A DNA stretch of 64,000 nucleotides from Schaalia vaccimaxillae DSM 15804 (GTDB lineage: Bacteria; Actinomycetota; Actinomycetes; Actinomycetales; Actinomycetaceae), in assembly GCF_000420425.1 (NCBI RefSeq), contig NZ_ATUX01000007.1, forward strand, positions 1 to 64,000. The letters run 5' to 3'. This document shows, one piece after another, positions 10,719 through 19,333 of this stretch (positions within the stretch are counted from its first letter, which is position 1; every line of letters begins with the position of its first letter). Under the pieces are notes generated by a model. It did no database searches, was not told the DNA's origin, and worked only from the letters and a program-made list of their open reading frames with translations. Position numbers and translations under genes: made by a program.

Positions 10719-11130
10719 AAGCTTCATCCAGTTCGTCTGGTGGAATTACCAAAATATGAGAGATTCGCTCAGCCACGACACGTCTGGTGACGTCAACGAC
10801 TTCCGCAGGCGTTGAACGAAGAACGATCGGCAAACGATAGACGACGATCCGATCGCGCAGACCACGACGACGATCCGCAGGAAACACGCGAGCCAGAACT
10901 TCGCTGTGCGACTCCCACTGGGCTGGGTCAGAAGGTGGGACGTCCTCGGTGGCAAACTCTATGGAAGCTACCCCTGGCCAGCGCCGAGTGAAATCCATGA
11001 TGATCTGAGTAACCATCAGATCGAACTCTTCTCGCCGTGTTCTCCACGCGGGGGTGCCTGGGAAAAAGAGGGGACCGCGAGGACCTCGACCGTGTCGGTC
11101 GCGACGAGGACGAGTTGGGTTCGGACTCAC
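10711..11130 (-). CDS. Zincin-like metallopeptidase family protein, catalytic motif lost
   Basis: 139 residues, N-terminal RDRHGRGPRGP then EEFDLMVTQIIMDFTRRWP, as in the actinobacterial minimal-zincin family (PF06262-like). In active members the C-terminal helix carries HExxH; here the corresponding stretch reads VVAERISHILVIPPDEL, so the first His and the Glu are not in place. The protein is therefore probably not a zinc protease, or the family label reflects fold only. GTG start at 11130 with GAGGAG ~13 nt upstream. Divergent from the DUF3499 gene, the usual neighbourhood. Confidence 0.75.
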   Translation of the reverse strand: MSPNPTRPRRDRHGRGPRGPLFFPGTPAWRTRREEFDLMVTQIIMDFTRRWPGVASIEFATEDVPPSDPAQWESHSEVLARVFPADRRRGLRDRIVVYRLPIVLRSTPAEVVDVTRRVVAERISHILVIPPDELDEALG

Positions 11131-11210
11131 CCGCCCAGGCTAACTCCTCGAGCCCAACCTCATGACAGGAACCGCCGAGAGGGGGACCTGCCCGCATGCA
11201 AGAGGTGCCG

Positions 11211-11225
11211 TACAGTGGTCGGGTG
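11211..11225 (+). promoter_or_regulatory. -10 element of a leaderless DUF3499 transcript
   Basis: TACAGT (11211-11216) lies 6 nt before GTG 11223, the TANNNT-N6/8-start arrangement of actinobacterial leaderless mRNAs. Confidence 0.5.
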
Positions 11226-11750
11226 ATTGCGGCTCGACATTGCTCTAAACCCGGGTGTTCACGCACTGCCGTGGCAACTTTGACCTATGACTATCGCGAC
11301 TCCACTGTAGTGATTGGCCCGTTGGCGACTGCGTCTGAACCCAATTCCTACGACATGTGCGAAGAGCACGCCCAAACTTTGACAGCCCCCAAAGGATGGC
11401 AGATCGTCCGCCTCGTCACCCATTTCGAGCCGGCACCTCCCAGCGGAGACGACCTACTCGCCCTCGTCGACGCCGTCAGGAGAGCAGCCCAGGAGCCGCA
11501 CCCGGCTGCCTCCTCCGCAGGACCGCAGACATCCGAGCAACGCTCATCCAAAAACTCGACAAGCAGGCCTGCCGCTCGCAGCGATCAAGCGCCCCAATAT
11601 GGCCCTTTCGCATCCCCTCAACTTTCAGATGCACACGAGGCCGAAACAACCGTCAGGCAACCGGATACAACCAGCCCACTTGACCCACAATCCCCGTACG
11701 CGCGCCGACGCGCCCAGTTCACGGTTATTAGCCACACTGACGAGGACTAG
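11223..11750 (+). CDS. DUF3499 family protein
   Basis: 175 residues. The N-terminus CSKPGCSRTAVATLTYDYRDSTVVIGPLA and EPNSYDMCEEHAQTLTAPKGW define DUF3499; the CxxxxC and CxxH pairs suggest a small metal site. The C-terminal half is Ser/Pro/Gln-rich and probably disordered. GTG 11223 is preferred: the product starts just before the conserved cysteines and a leaderless -10 precedes it. ATG 11196 is an in-frame alternative with a GGGGGA sequence upstream. Function unknown; the gene is conserved next to whiB2 and the GT2/DUF5719 pair. Confidence 0.85.
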   Translation: MIAARHCSKPGCSRTAVATLTYDYRDSTVVIGPLATASEPNSYDMCEEHAQTLTAPKGWQIVRLVTHFEPAPPSGDDLLALVDAVRRAAQEPHPAASSAGPQTSEQRSSKNSTSRPAARSDQAPQYGPFASPQLSDAHEAETTVRQPDTTSPLDPQSPYARRRAQFTVISHTDED

Positions 11751-11780
11751 CTCAGATCAGTCTGACATTACTCAAGCGCG

Positions 11781-11801
11781 GGTGGTGAAACCGCCAATTT
11801 T
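11781..11801 (+). terminator. Probable terminator after the DUF3499 gene
   Basis: GGTGG (11781-11785) and CCGCC (11791-11795) enclose TGAAA and are followed by AATTTT. The T-run touches the stop of the convergent RDD gene. Confidence 0.45.
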
Positions 11802-12598
11802 CACTGGTCGGCAATATCGAAAGCAGAAGCGTGCGACGCTCTCCACCTGTGGACAGCCTCGTTTTGCCGACCCACTTCACGGTGATACTCGCGGTCGCGA
11901 ACAATGACCAGCACAGCCGCAATGAAGCGCTCAGGATCCGTACCCGGCGGGGGAGGAGTCTGAACACAACGCATGACACGCGACGCCAAATCTGCTCCGG
12001 CTTGGGCTCGAATGGCCGGCGTGAAAGCGCGGTTTGTTCGCAAGAATGTTTGGGCCTCGACCTGAAGATCAGCAGGTAGAGGCAGCACAATGGCGCTCGA
12101 CGCCCACTCGTTCAACTCTGCAGGCATAATGACCGGGGCAGAGGGCCTCTCAACTGCCAAACGCACTACCATGGTGCCCGCAGCATAATCGCCGAGTCTC
12201 TTGCCGCGTGGAGACACCAACGCGCACACCAATGCCGCTGCCCCAAAAGACAGCCACAATTCGATCACTCCCACCAGGGCGCGCACCAGACAGTGACGAA
12301 CGGTGACCACGCCTCCGTCGTCTCGAACAGCACGCAGCCCAAAAGCCCACTTGCCTAAAGAAGATCCGCGTGTGGAGGATTCAACAATCCAGGGAATCAC
12401 AAACATCAACATCACCAAAGTTGTGATGACCACGACCCGCGTCATGGATTGCGATAAGGCCGATATGAGATCGGAACTGAGCAAGAGTACAGCGAAGATG
12501 GCCAGAAGGGACACCACCGTGTCGATGAACCGTGCACCCATCCGCACCAGGGGAGAAGCTGGGCGAATTTCTAACTCGACGGCCTCGCCCGTCAGCAT
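11801..12598 (-). CDS. RDD family membrane protein
   Basis: 265 residues from ATG 12598. The RDD domain begins PASPLVRMGARFIDTVV (Arg and Asp of the family signature) and has about three membrane spans up to residue ~140 (including WLSFGAAALVCALVS); the rest is soluble. The frame is open upstream to 12670, but AGGGAAG lies 8 nt before ATG 12598 and longer forms would overlap the divergent SpoIIM gene. RDD proteins are often next to SpoIIM/DUF58/MoxR genes, as here. Role unknown. Confidence 0.82.
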   Translation of the reverse strand: MLTGEAVELEIRPASPLVRMGARFIDTVVSLLAIFAVLLLSSDLISALSQSMTRVVVITTLVMLMFVIPWIVESSTRGSSLGKWAFGLRAVRDDGGVVTVRHCLVRALVGVIELWLSFGAAALVCALVSPRGKRLGDYAAGTMVVRLAVERPSAPVIMPAELNEWASSAIVLPLPADLQVEAQTFLRTNRAFTPAIRAQAGADLASRVMRCVQTPPPPGTDPERFIAAVLVIVRDREYHREVGRQNEAVHRWRASHASAFDIADQ

Positions 12599-12641
12599 CG
12601 ATTCTTCCCTAATACGGCGCATCGGGACGACGACATCACTC

Positions 12642-13655
12642 ATGTATGACACGCTAGCGGATGTGGACATTGATGCGCTCAGGGCCTCGCGGGAGGTCGA
12701 CTGGAAACGACTAGCTGAATTGAGCAGACAACGCCGACTCTCTGGCAGCCAAATCGACGAATTAGACTTGCTCTACCGCCGAGTCACATCAGACTTGGCC
12801 AGAGTGCGAGCATCAAATCCAGACCCTGACACAATTCGGCGCCTATCAGCTGACCTTGCATCGGCTCGCGCCCGGCTAACAGGAACTGCAGGGGCCTCCA
12901 CAACTGCGATCTCTCGATTCTTCCGGCACGTGCTTCCCGTTGCTCTGTACGACATCCGCTGGTGGATCCTTGGGATCATCGCATTGTGCTGCGCAATTGG
13001 AGGCGCACAAGCGGCATACCTGCTTCACACTCCCGACGCCATGGCCAGCCTCGGGTCTCCTATTGAACTTGAAAACTATGCGACATCAGAGTTCGTCCAG
13101 TACTACCACCAGGACACCAACGCCGAATTTGGCTTGTCCGTGTGGGTGAATAACGCATGGATTGCTCTGCAATGCGTGGGTGGGGGCATCACGGGTGTCT
13201 ACCCCCTGTACGTCCTCTTTCAAAACTCAGTAAATCTTGGAGTCAGCCTCGCCGTCGTCATGGAATATGCAGGCCCCTGGCACTTCTTCCGATTCATCCT
13301 TCCCCACGGCCTGCCTGAACTGTTGGCAGTCTTCATCTCCGGAGCCGCAGGCCTGAGAGTGTTCTGGGCGCTCATTGTGCCCGGCCCGCTGCCACGGTCT
13401 CAAGCCCTGGCCAAAGCGGGACGTGCCATGGTCACAGTGGCTATGGGTTGCGTGATCTTGCTCTTCGTATCCGGGCTCCTCGAAGGCTTCGTGACGCCCT
13501 CTGACCTACCCGACTTCGTCAAAGTCGGTCTCGGATCACTCGTGTTCATCGCAACCTGGACCTACATACTGGTTGTTGGCGGACGAGCCGCTCGCTCTGG
13601 AGCCGACACAGACCTCATTGAGGACGCAGGCTACACCAAAGCAACAGCCGGATAA
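12642..13655 (+). CDS. Stage II sporulation protein M-like membrane protein
   Basis: 337 residues beginning MYDTLADVDIDALRASREVDWKRL. A helical N-terminal segment (to ~110) is followed by 5-6 hydrophobic spans with the family features VWVNNAWIALQCVGGGITGVYP and HGLPELLAVFISGAAGLR (SpoIIM/DUF95 type). Actinomycetes of this kind do not form endospores, so a general membrane role is more likely. It sits divergent from RDD and convergent to the DUF58/MoxR operon, a conserved gene set. The frame is open far upstream, but that extension is antisense to RDD. Confidence 0.85.
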   Translation: MYDTLADVDIDALRASREVDWKRLAELSRQRRLSGSQIDELDLLYRRVTSDLARVRASNPDPDTIRRLSADLASARARLTGTAGASTTAISRFFRHVLPVALYDIRWWILGIIALCCAIGGAQAAYLLHTPDAMASLGSPIELENYATSEFVQYYHQDTNAEFGLSVWVNNAWIALQCVGGGITGVYPLYVLFQNSVNLGVSLAVVMEYAGPWHFFRFILPHGLPELLAVFISGAAGLRVFWALIVPGPLPRSQALAKAGRAMVTVAMGCVILLFVSGLLEGFVTPSDLPDFVKVGLGSLVFIATWTYILVVGGRAARSGADTDLIEDAGYTKATAG

Positions 13656-13679
13656 TACGCCTTAGAGGCGCCCGGCTTT
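13646..13679 (+). terminator. Probable terminator after the SpoIIM-like gene
   Basis: AGCCGG (13646-13651) pairs with CCGGCT (13672-13677), with an inner GCC-TTAGA-GGC stem, then TTTC. It overlaps the last codons of the convergent DUF58 gene. Confidence 0.45.
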
Positions 13680-14996
13680 CTTCAACTCCAGGTACGCGTC
13701 AGCTGTGCGTGCAGGCAGCAAGCCAGCGTCCGCAGATACGACCAATGCGCCCGCTCGTTCAGCGTCGCGCCGCCCGGCCTCGTCCTCGGCTATAGACCTG
13801 GCAGCGGCAGCAGAACGGAACACCGAATCCGCGTCCTGCCCCGAATACAAACTGCGCACTATGTCAGGGTCTTGAGCAGACGCCACCATCACGGTGTGGC
13901 GAGCCTTAAGCTGCGCCACCGCATCAAGGAACTCCGGATCTGAACCAGCCGGAGGCACCGGCGTCGCCAACACCACCAGCGACGGATGGCGCACTGTACG
14001 CGAAACCTCCGCAACAACCAAAGACCAGTCAATCGGCTCAGAGGACGCCGATACCTCACTCAGAGCCTGAGCTGCAGCCTCTAAGAAAGCATCCCCACGC
14101 ACCCCGGACACTCGCGCCCGCACCTGCCGGTCAATTGCCAGCAGATGAGTCTGATCCCCAGCCCGATTCGCCAACGCTCCCAGAAGCAAAGCCGCTTCAA
14201 TCCCCGAATCCAAACGAGGCGCCGAACCAATCGCAATACGGTCAGCATCATCGCCCTCGTCAGGACGCCCCAATAAGGCAGCCCCCAAGCGGCCAGAATC
14301 TAAAACAATGACCACCCTACGATCACGTTCGGGACGCCACGTGCGCACCACCAAATCCTTCGACCTGGCAGACGCTTTCCAATCAATGTCGCGAGGATCG
14401 TCGCCGCGCACATACTCGCGCAAAGAATCAAACTCAGTTCCCGGACCGCGCAGAACCGTCGCGGTTGTCCCCTCCAACTCATTGAGACGAGCCAAACGCG
14501 ACGGCAACAGACGACGAGAACGAAACTCTGGCAAGACAGACAAGGACAGGTCAGCGCGAATCGACACCTGCCTGGCTCCCAAACCCATCGGGCCCCAGAC
14601 CCGCAATGTCACATAATCGGCGCGACGAGTCCCACGACGCATCGGAGCCAAACGAGTGGTGGCCGTCGCATGGTCCCCAGGCCCCATATTCAGTCGGTGG
14701 CGAGACGGGGACTGACGCAACGAGGGCGGCCACGCGTCACGCACATCGACCCGCAAAGACCTCGACGTCGGATTCGCGACCCGCACGACGCTATCAGTGG
14801 TCTCATCAGCGCGAATTGGGCCTTCAACGCGACGTTCGATGGAAAGATCACGGGGACTTGCCGCAGCGAAAGCATCAATGCAGCACAAGGCCAACACTGC
14901 AAAAATCCACGCCCAAGCCACGCCCGTGGAGGGCAAAAGCACGACCGGGATTAATCCGACTGCGACGAGTAAACCCGCCTTCCACGACCACGTCAT
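13662..14996 (-). CDS. DUF58 domain-containing protein
   Basis: 444 residues. Two N-terminal membrane spans (LLVAVGLIPVVLLP and AWIFAVLALCCIDAFAA) precede a long soluble part holding DUF58 (EFDSLREYVRGDDPRDIDWKASARSKDLVVRTWRPERDRRVVIVLD), with a vWA-like fold following. The start overlaps the MoxR stop by one base (TGATG). DUF58 proteins partner MoxR AAA+ ATPases in chaperone-like complexes; the substrate is unknown. Confidence 0.88.
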   Translation of the reverse strand: MTWSWKAGLLVAVGLIPVVLLPSTGVAWAWIFAVLALCCIDAFAAASPRDLSIERRVEGPIRADETTDSVVRVANPTSRSLRVDVRDAWPPSLRQSPSRHRLNMGPGDHATATTRLAPMRRGTRRADYVTLRVWGPMGLGARQVSIRADLSLSVLPEFRSRRLLPSRLARLNELEGTTATVLRGPGTEFDSLREYVRGDDPRDIDWKASARSKDLVVRTWRPERDRRVVIVLDSGRLGAALLGRPDEGDDADRIAIGSAPRLDSGIEAALLLGALANRAGDQTHLLAIDRQVRARVSGVRGDAFLEAAAQALSEVSASSEPIDWSLVVAEVSRTVRHPSLVVLATPVPPAGSDPEFLDAVAQLKARHTVMVASAQDPDIVRSLYSGQDADSVFRSAAAARSIAEDEAGRRDAERAGALVVSADAGLLPARTADAYLELKKAGRL

Positions 14997-16048
14997 CAGC
15001 GCGGCACCGCAACCTGGGACAGCACCGACTCGATGACATTGCGCGCCGAAATACCTTCCAATCCGGCTTCGGCTTTCAAGCTCAAACGGTGTGCCAGCGT
15101 CGGAACAGCCATCGCTTTCACGTCATCAGGGGTCACGAAGCCGCGGCCCTGCAAGAACGCCCAGACCCGAGCCGAACGCAGCAGCGCTGTGGCGCCTCGT
15201 GGAGACACGCCGATGCGCACCGACGGCGACGTGCGAGTAGCGCGCACCAGATCCACGAGGTAAGCCAACACGGCCGCAGACACCTCAACATTTTCGCCAG
15301 CCTGGCGAGCCGCAGCAATATCAGCTGGACCGGCCACCGCTTCAATCCCCGCATCAGACAAAGACAGAGGATTAAAACCGCTGTGGTGGCGCGACACCAC
15401 TTCGATTTCTGCATCCCGCGACGGCAACGACATGGTCAGCTTCATCAGGAAACGGTCCAACTGAGCTTCTGGCAACGGATACGTTCCCTCATACTCGACA
15501 GGGTTCTGAGTAGCAATGACCATGAAAGGATCAGAAAGGCGATGGGTGTGACCATCGACAGAAACCTGGTGCTCCTCCATCGCTTCGAGCAGCGCCGACT
15601 GAGTTTTGGGAGGAGTGCGGTTAATCTCGTCGGCCAAAACCAGGTTGGTAAAGACCGGCCCGGGGCGGAATTCGAAAGTCGACGAGGCCGAATCCCACAC
15701 CATTGAACCGGTAATGTCGGCAGGCATTAAATCCGGCGTGAACTGGATACGTGACATTTCCACGTTCAAACATGCCGCCAGGGTGCGTACCAGCAAAGTC
15801 TTGGCAACCCCGGGAACACCTTCTAGCAGTGCGTGCCCACCCGCAACCAACGAGATGACGAGGCCGGTGACTGCGCCGTCCTGTCCCACAACCGCTTTAC
15901 CGATTTCTGAGCGCAGCGCGATGAGGCGCTCGCGGGTTGCCGCCTCATCGGCGTTGAGTTCTCGGCCCGACACGGGGGAGGGGCTAGAGAAAACGCTATC
16001 CGCACCCGGGTGGGCAGGTTGCGGTGTGTGTGGCATTGGTTCAGTCAT
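14996..16048 (-). CDS. MoxR-type AAA+ ATPase
   Basis: 350 residues. Walker A GVPGVAKTLLVRT, Walker B LVLADEINRTPPKTQ, sensor 1 FMVIATQNPVEYEGTYPLPEAQLDRF, and the C-terminal lid ending GLEGISARNVIESVL are all present. MoxR ATPases remodel or activate proteins with vWA-type partners; the DUF58 gene follows immediately. The ATG at 16048 overlaps the DUF4350 gene end by 8 nt. A Pro/Ser-rich N-terminal ~30 residues are likely disordered. Confidence 0.93.
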   Translation of the reverse strand: MTEPMPHTPQPAHPGADSVFSSPSPVSGRELNADEAATRERLIALRSEIGKAVVGQDGAVTGLVISLVAGGHALLEGVPGVAKTLLVRTLAACLNVEMSRIQFTPDLMPADITGSMVWDSASSTFEFRPGPVFTNLVLADEINRTPPKTQSALLEAMEEHQVSVDGHTHRLSDPFMVIATQNPVEYEGTYPLPEAQLDRFLMKLTMSLPSRDAEIEVVSRHHSGFNPLSLSDAGIEAVAGPADIAAARQAGENVEVSAAVLAYLVDLVRATRTSPSVRIGVSPRGATALLRSARVWAFLQGRGFVTPDDVKAMAVPTLAHRLSLKAEAGLEGISARNVIESVLSQVAVPR

Positions 16049-17276
16049 TCTCCAACTCCTCTTCGAGGGCTTCTAGGGCTCGGGCGAGCCGTACGAGCTC
16101 GCCTTCTGTTGTCGGGGCCGGGCCCCAATACAAGTCGTGGCTTTGTTGCGGATCAATACCGCGTGCGGCTAAATCCGTCTGCAAATCGTGAGCACTGCCG
16201 CTGACTGAGACGCCGAGCTTGCGAGCCATACGCTTGGCATGCGCCGTTCGCAAAGCCTGCGCTGCATACCCGTATGCTCGGCTGCGCCGCAGCAAACGTC
16301 CCTTGCCAATGAGTACCTCCGAGGCAGGGACAGGGGTGGCAATATCTTCAACGACGAGTCGTCCCAGGCGCCACCCCCAGCCGATGCCTCCCACAATGAC
16401 AGCGGCAACAATGATGACGAGGGCGGGCATTAGATAACCGGGCTGAAGGGCAGCCGGGTCAAACATTTCGTGGTCAGGGTTAGCCAAGTACCACAAGACT
16501 GTGGGGGTTCGGCCCATGGCGTTCATGGCGAGGGCACCGTGGCCGCCAGTTGCGATAGTCCCGTTGGTGATCAGTTGGGAATCCGCAAACACTGCCCTGT
16601 AGAAGCCAGATCCTTCGTATTCCGCGAAAGAGTAGACTTCTGGGCCCAAGGGGAAGCATAGGCTCCAGTCCTGCGCACTGGGCACCGGTGACAAGGTTGC
16701 TTCCTCTTCGATCAGATCGGACTCCCAGTTGTCAGGGGCCGCCGGATCGTCCTCGAACTGCCACGGGTCGACAGAGATGGAAAGCCCGAAGTGTCTAGGG
16801 ACGATGTCGGCGGCTCGTTGTGCGCCAGCCGAATCGCATTGGGCAGTAACCGCGCCGCTAGTATCGGCGACGGTCTGCGAATACACAGAATCTTCAAGAG
16901 CCGAGTAGTGGTTCTCCATGCCCACGTAGACAACGTTGTTCAATTCGCTGATCGCGGCGGCCACATCCGGCTGCATCTGCGATGGAGAAATGACAACTGC
17001 GGTCGTGTCGGGCCCCGAGCGAGTGACCAATTCCGTTGGCGAATCAATCGCCTTCACCGTCACACCCTGGTCTTCGAGGACGCGAACAAGAGCCTGCGCC
17101 CCCTTCGGCGTGGCATTGTCAGTTGCCAAATATTCGTCACTGCGGCCGGCCTGGGGAATGAAGAAAATGACTGCCGTGGACAGGAGCATCAACAAAAGAA
17201 TGACTAGCACCGGTTTTGCCTGTGCCAAACGCGTTGATGGGCGAGCGGTGATCACTGTGCTAGATGAGGCCCTCAT
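16041..17276 (-). CDS. DUF4350 domain-containing membrane protein
   Basis: 411 residues. One membrane span near residues 20-40 (PVLVILLLMLLSTAVIFFI), an extracytoplasmic DUF4350 region (NATPKGAQALVRVLEDQGVTV), and a second span near 270-295 (MPALVIIVAAVIVGGIGWGW) before a cytoplasmic tail. The N-terminal fold resembles ABC-auxiliary/Golvesin-type receiver domains in other families; function unknown. It lies between DUF4129 and MoxR genes with overlaps on both sides. Confidence 0.85.
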   Translation of the reverse strand: MRASSSTVITARPSTRLAQAKPVLVILLLMLLSTAVIFFIPQAGRSDEYLATDNATPKGAQALVRVLEDQGVTVKAIDSPTELVTRSGPDTTAVVISPSQMQPDVAAAISELNNVVYVGMENHYSALEDSVYSQTVADTSGAVTAQCDSAGAQRAADIVPRHFGLSISVDPWQFEDDPAAPDNWESDLIEEEATLSPVPSAQDWSLCFPLGPEVYSFAEYEGSGFYRAVFADSQLITNGTIATGGHGALAMNAMGRTPTVLWYLANPDHEMFDPAALQPGYLMPALVIIVAAVIVGGIGWGWRLGRLVVEDIATPVPASEVLIGKGRLLRRSRAYGYAAQALRTAHAKRMARKLGVSVSGSAHDLQTDLAARGIDPQQSHDLYWGPAPTTEGELVRLARALEALEEELEND

Positions 17277-17899
17277 GCGCGCACTCCTACCAGCTCTGAG
17301 GCAACCTGATCGGTTAGCTGGTCAAGATCATCAAGATCTTGGGCTGTAGCTGAGCCGTCGCCGTAGCGGACTTCGTCAAAAAGATCAGCGTGGTGGGTCA
17401 GGGCGATGGCTTGCTCTGGCAGTAGAGCACCCGCATGATTCGAAGCCTCGTGGGCTGTTAGGCCAGGACTGTCCACGAGGACGTCACTGCGGGAGAGCTT
17501 GAGAACCAAAATCCTAAAAGCCCAGATGTAGGCCTCGTTGATGCGGCCTTCGCGCAGAGCTTGGGTGCGGGCGAGCTGAGCGTCCTCGACAGTGACATCG
17601 GGAGAATCGAAAACCGCCTGACCTCGACGCGACCTGGCTAGACGCACCGGATTGAGGACGGTGACTATGACCATGACTACCAGCACGATGGCGACAATGA
17701 TCAGTAGAACCACCTCAATGGGAGGTGCTGAGCCGCCGCGGCCCGAGAACAGATCGATAAAGAAACGTAGGAACGACCGGATTCCGCGGGTTAGAGGACT
17801 GAGTGCATCGGAGTATTCGGCGCGCGACAATTCCTCTTCTAACCAGGAACGAGCCTGGTCAGAATCGGGAGTGATTGGCGCGTCGATGGGCAGAATCAT
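17273..17899 (-). CDS. DUF4129 domain-containing membrane protein
   Basis: 208 residues. One membrane span near residues 65-85 (VVLLIIVAIVLVVMVIVTVL), then a cytoplasmic DUF4129 region (GRINEAYIWAFRILVLKLSR, LVDSPGLTAHE). The N-terminal part has a Glu-rich segment likely exposed outside. DUF4129 is a frequent companion of transglutaminase-like or MoxR/DUF58 gene sets. Overlaps its neighbours by four bases on each side. Confidence 0.85.
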   Translation of the reverse strand: MILPIDAPITPDSDQARSWLEEELSRAEYSDALSPLTRGIRSFLRFFIDLFSGRGGSAPPIEVVLLIIVAIVLVVMVIVTVLNPVRLARSRRGQAVFDSPDVTVEDAQLARTQALREGRINEAYIWAFRILVLKLSRSDVLVDSPGLTAHEASNHAGALLPEQAIALTHHADLFDEVRYGDGSATAQDLDDLDQLTDQVASELVGVRA

Positions 17900-19158
17900 C
17901 GCTGCGCGGCTGCCTGCGCTAACACTGGAGCCAGGTTTTCTTTACGGAAACGCTCATCGAGATACATCAACACCTCATACGAGGTTGTCACAGGCACCAC
18001 CACAGCTTGAAGCAAAGAAGTGATGAAAACCGTAATGACCTGAGCGACCACCAGGGACGTGGTGACGGCGAAGATACCTGCAATGATTCCTACGCCGTAG
18101 GAAACAAAAGACGTGATGGCGCCGGTGAGCAGCAGAACCAATATGAGTCGGCCAAGGGTTCGCCAGAAGGATCCCTTAGTCAAGATCCAGGCGCGCTTGA
18201 TGGAAGCCACGGGACCCAGCCCCTCCAACACTGTGGTGATGGGGGCGTACAGGAGTTTGACCTGCAGACCGAAGGAAGCGATGAAGACTACGGCGACCAA
18301 AACGAGGATGACGAGGACGATGCCGACCACCGCCCCGCCGCTCACATCGGAGGAGAAACCTGAGGTTATGGCGAAGATCAGACCAAAGCCAATCCCGAGA
18401 ATCACGAGCATTGCCGCCGTTGTCACGACACTAATGACGACGACGGTGCCAACCAGCGGCCAAAAACGCGGCTTGAAACGCTCCCATGCCTCGGAGAAAG
18501 TCGGTTTGCTACCCAGGACGGCTTCTGAAACCGCCACCGACAAGATGCCGACCAAAAGGATGGAAGACAGAAGAGAAAAAATCATCAGGACGCCGCTAGA
18601 GACGAGCATTCCACCCAATTCGGAGGCGATAAAGGTCAGCTCGTCGTCAATTGAAGCCTGCGGGTCTGTCAAGCCCATCGAGGTTTCCATCGCAGAGAAG
18701 ATGAAGTAATAAACGAGGGCGGATAGGGCTGCTACTACTGCAGTCACTGCGAAAGCGAAACCGAAGACAACCGCTGGATTCGTGCGGATTGACCGGAAGG
18801 TCCCTTCGAAGAGATCCCCGATTGTCAGTGGGCGAAGAGGAATAATTCCCGGCTGAGCAGCAGCGGACCACGCAGCGCCGTATCCGCCTGGCATGCCTGG
18901 CGCAGGAGGCATGGAAGGCATTGAGGGGGAGACCGGGGGCTGAGTCCAACCCTGGTTGTACTGGCCGGGTGTGGTTGATGGCTGTGTCGCTTGACCCGCC
19001 GTCCGTGGGGTCGCCGGATTTGTCACAGGCGTCGTGGCAGGAGAGGACACGGTGTGGTTGGGTGCGGATTCTGCAGGAGTACCCCACCCGGGAGCTTCAG
19101 GTGCAGACCATGAACCCTGGTGTGACTCTGGTGCGCTCCATCCGTTCGGATCGGACAT
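17896..19158 (-). CDS. Membrane protein related to the GDPD membrane domain family
   Basis: 420 residues. The first ~100 are a Pro/Ser/Thr/Gly-rich cytoplasmic tail; then six or so hydrophobic spans from the sequence IIPLRPLTIGDLFEGTFRSIRTNPAVVFGF, which is typical of glycerophosphoryl diester phosphodiesterase membrane-domain proteins. No phosphodiesterase catalytic domain is attached. AGGAG lies 6 nt before ATG 19158. It heads the minus-strand operon that ends with DUF58, divergent from mtrA. Confidence 0.85.
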   Translation of the reverse strand: MSDPNGWSAPESHQGSWSAPEAPGWGTPAESAPNHTVSSPATTPVTNPATPRTAGQATQPSTTPGQYNQGWTQPPVSPSMPSMPPAPGMPGGYGAAWSAAAQPGIIPLRPLTIGDLFEGTFRSIRTNPAVVFGFAFAVTAVVAALSALVYYFIFSAMETSMGLTDPQASIDDELTFIASELGGMLVSSGVLMIFSLLSSILLVGILSVAVSEAVLGSKPTFSEAWERFKPRFWPLVGTVVVISVVTTAAMLVILGIGFGLIFAITSGFSSDVSGGAVVGIVLVILVLVAVVFIASFGLQVKLLYAPITTVLEGLGPVASIKRAWILTKGSFWRTLGRLILVLLLTGAITSFVSYGVGIIAGIFAVTTSLVVAQVITVFITSLLQAVVVPVTTSYEVLMYLDERFRKENLAPVLAQAAAQR

Positions 19159-19314
19159 ATTCGACTCCTGACCTCATGGTATTGAACATCCTTAATGGTG
19201 CCATGTATGGGCCGATCAGACTACATCTGCCCACAGCGTCAGCGCTATCTGTCAGTGAGGACAAGAAGAGGAAACCCGAAGTTGCATCCGCGAGTCTGAT
19301 GCATTCGAAGCCGG

Positions 19315-19333
19315 ATCGTGACACGATCGTGAC
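19315..19333 (+). promoter_or_regulatory. 11-bp-phased direct repeat abutting mtrA
   Basis: ATCGTGAC occurs at 19315-19322 and again at 19326-19333, immediately before the mtrA ATG (19334). OmpR/PhoB-type regulators such as MtrA bind tandem half-sites spaced by 11 bp, so this may be an autoregulatory site. The position over the start codon would suit repression. No Shine-Dalgarno sequence is present here. Confidence 0.5.

Noticed and set aside
12303-12641. N-terminal extension of the SpoIIM-like gene
   Set aside because: The extra 113 codons are antisense to the RDD gene and start upstream of the conserved N-terminus.
14606-15706. Open frame of 366 codons on the plus strand over DUF58/MoxR
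   Set aside because: Antisense to two confirmed genes; low-complexity, Arg/His-rich product.
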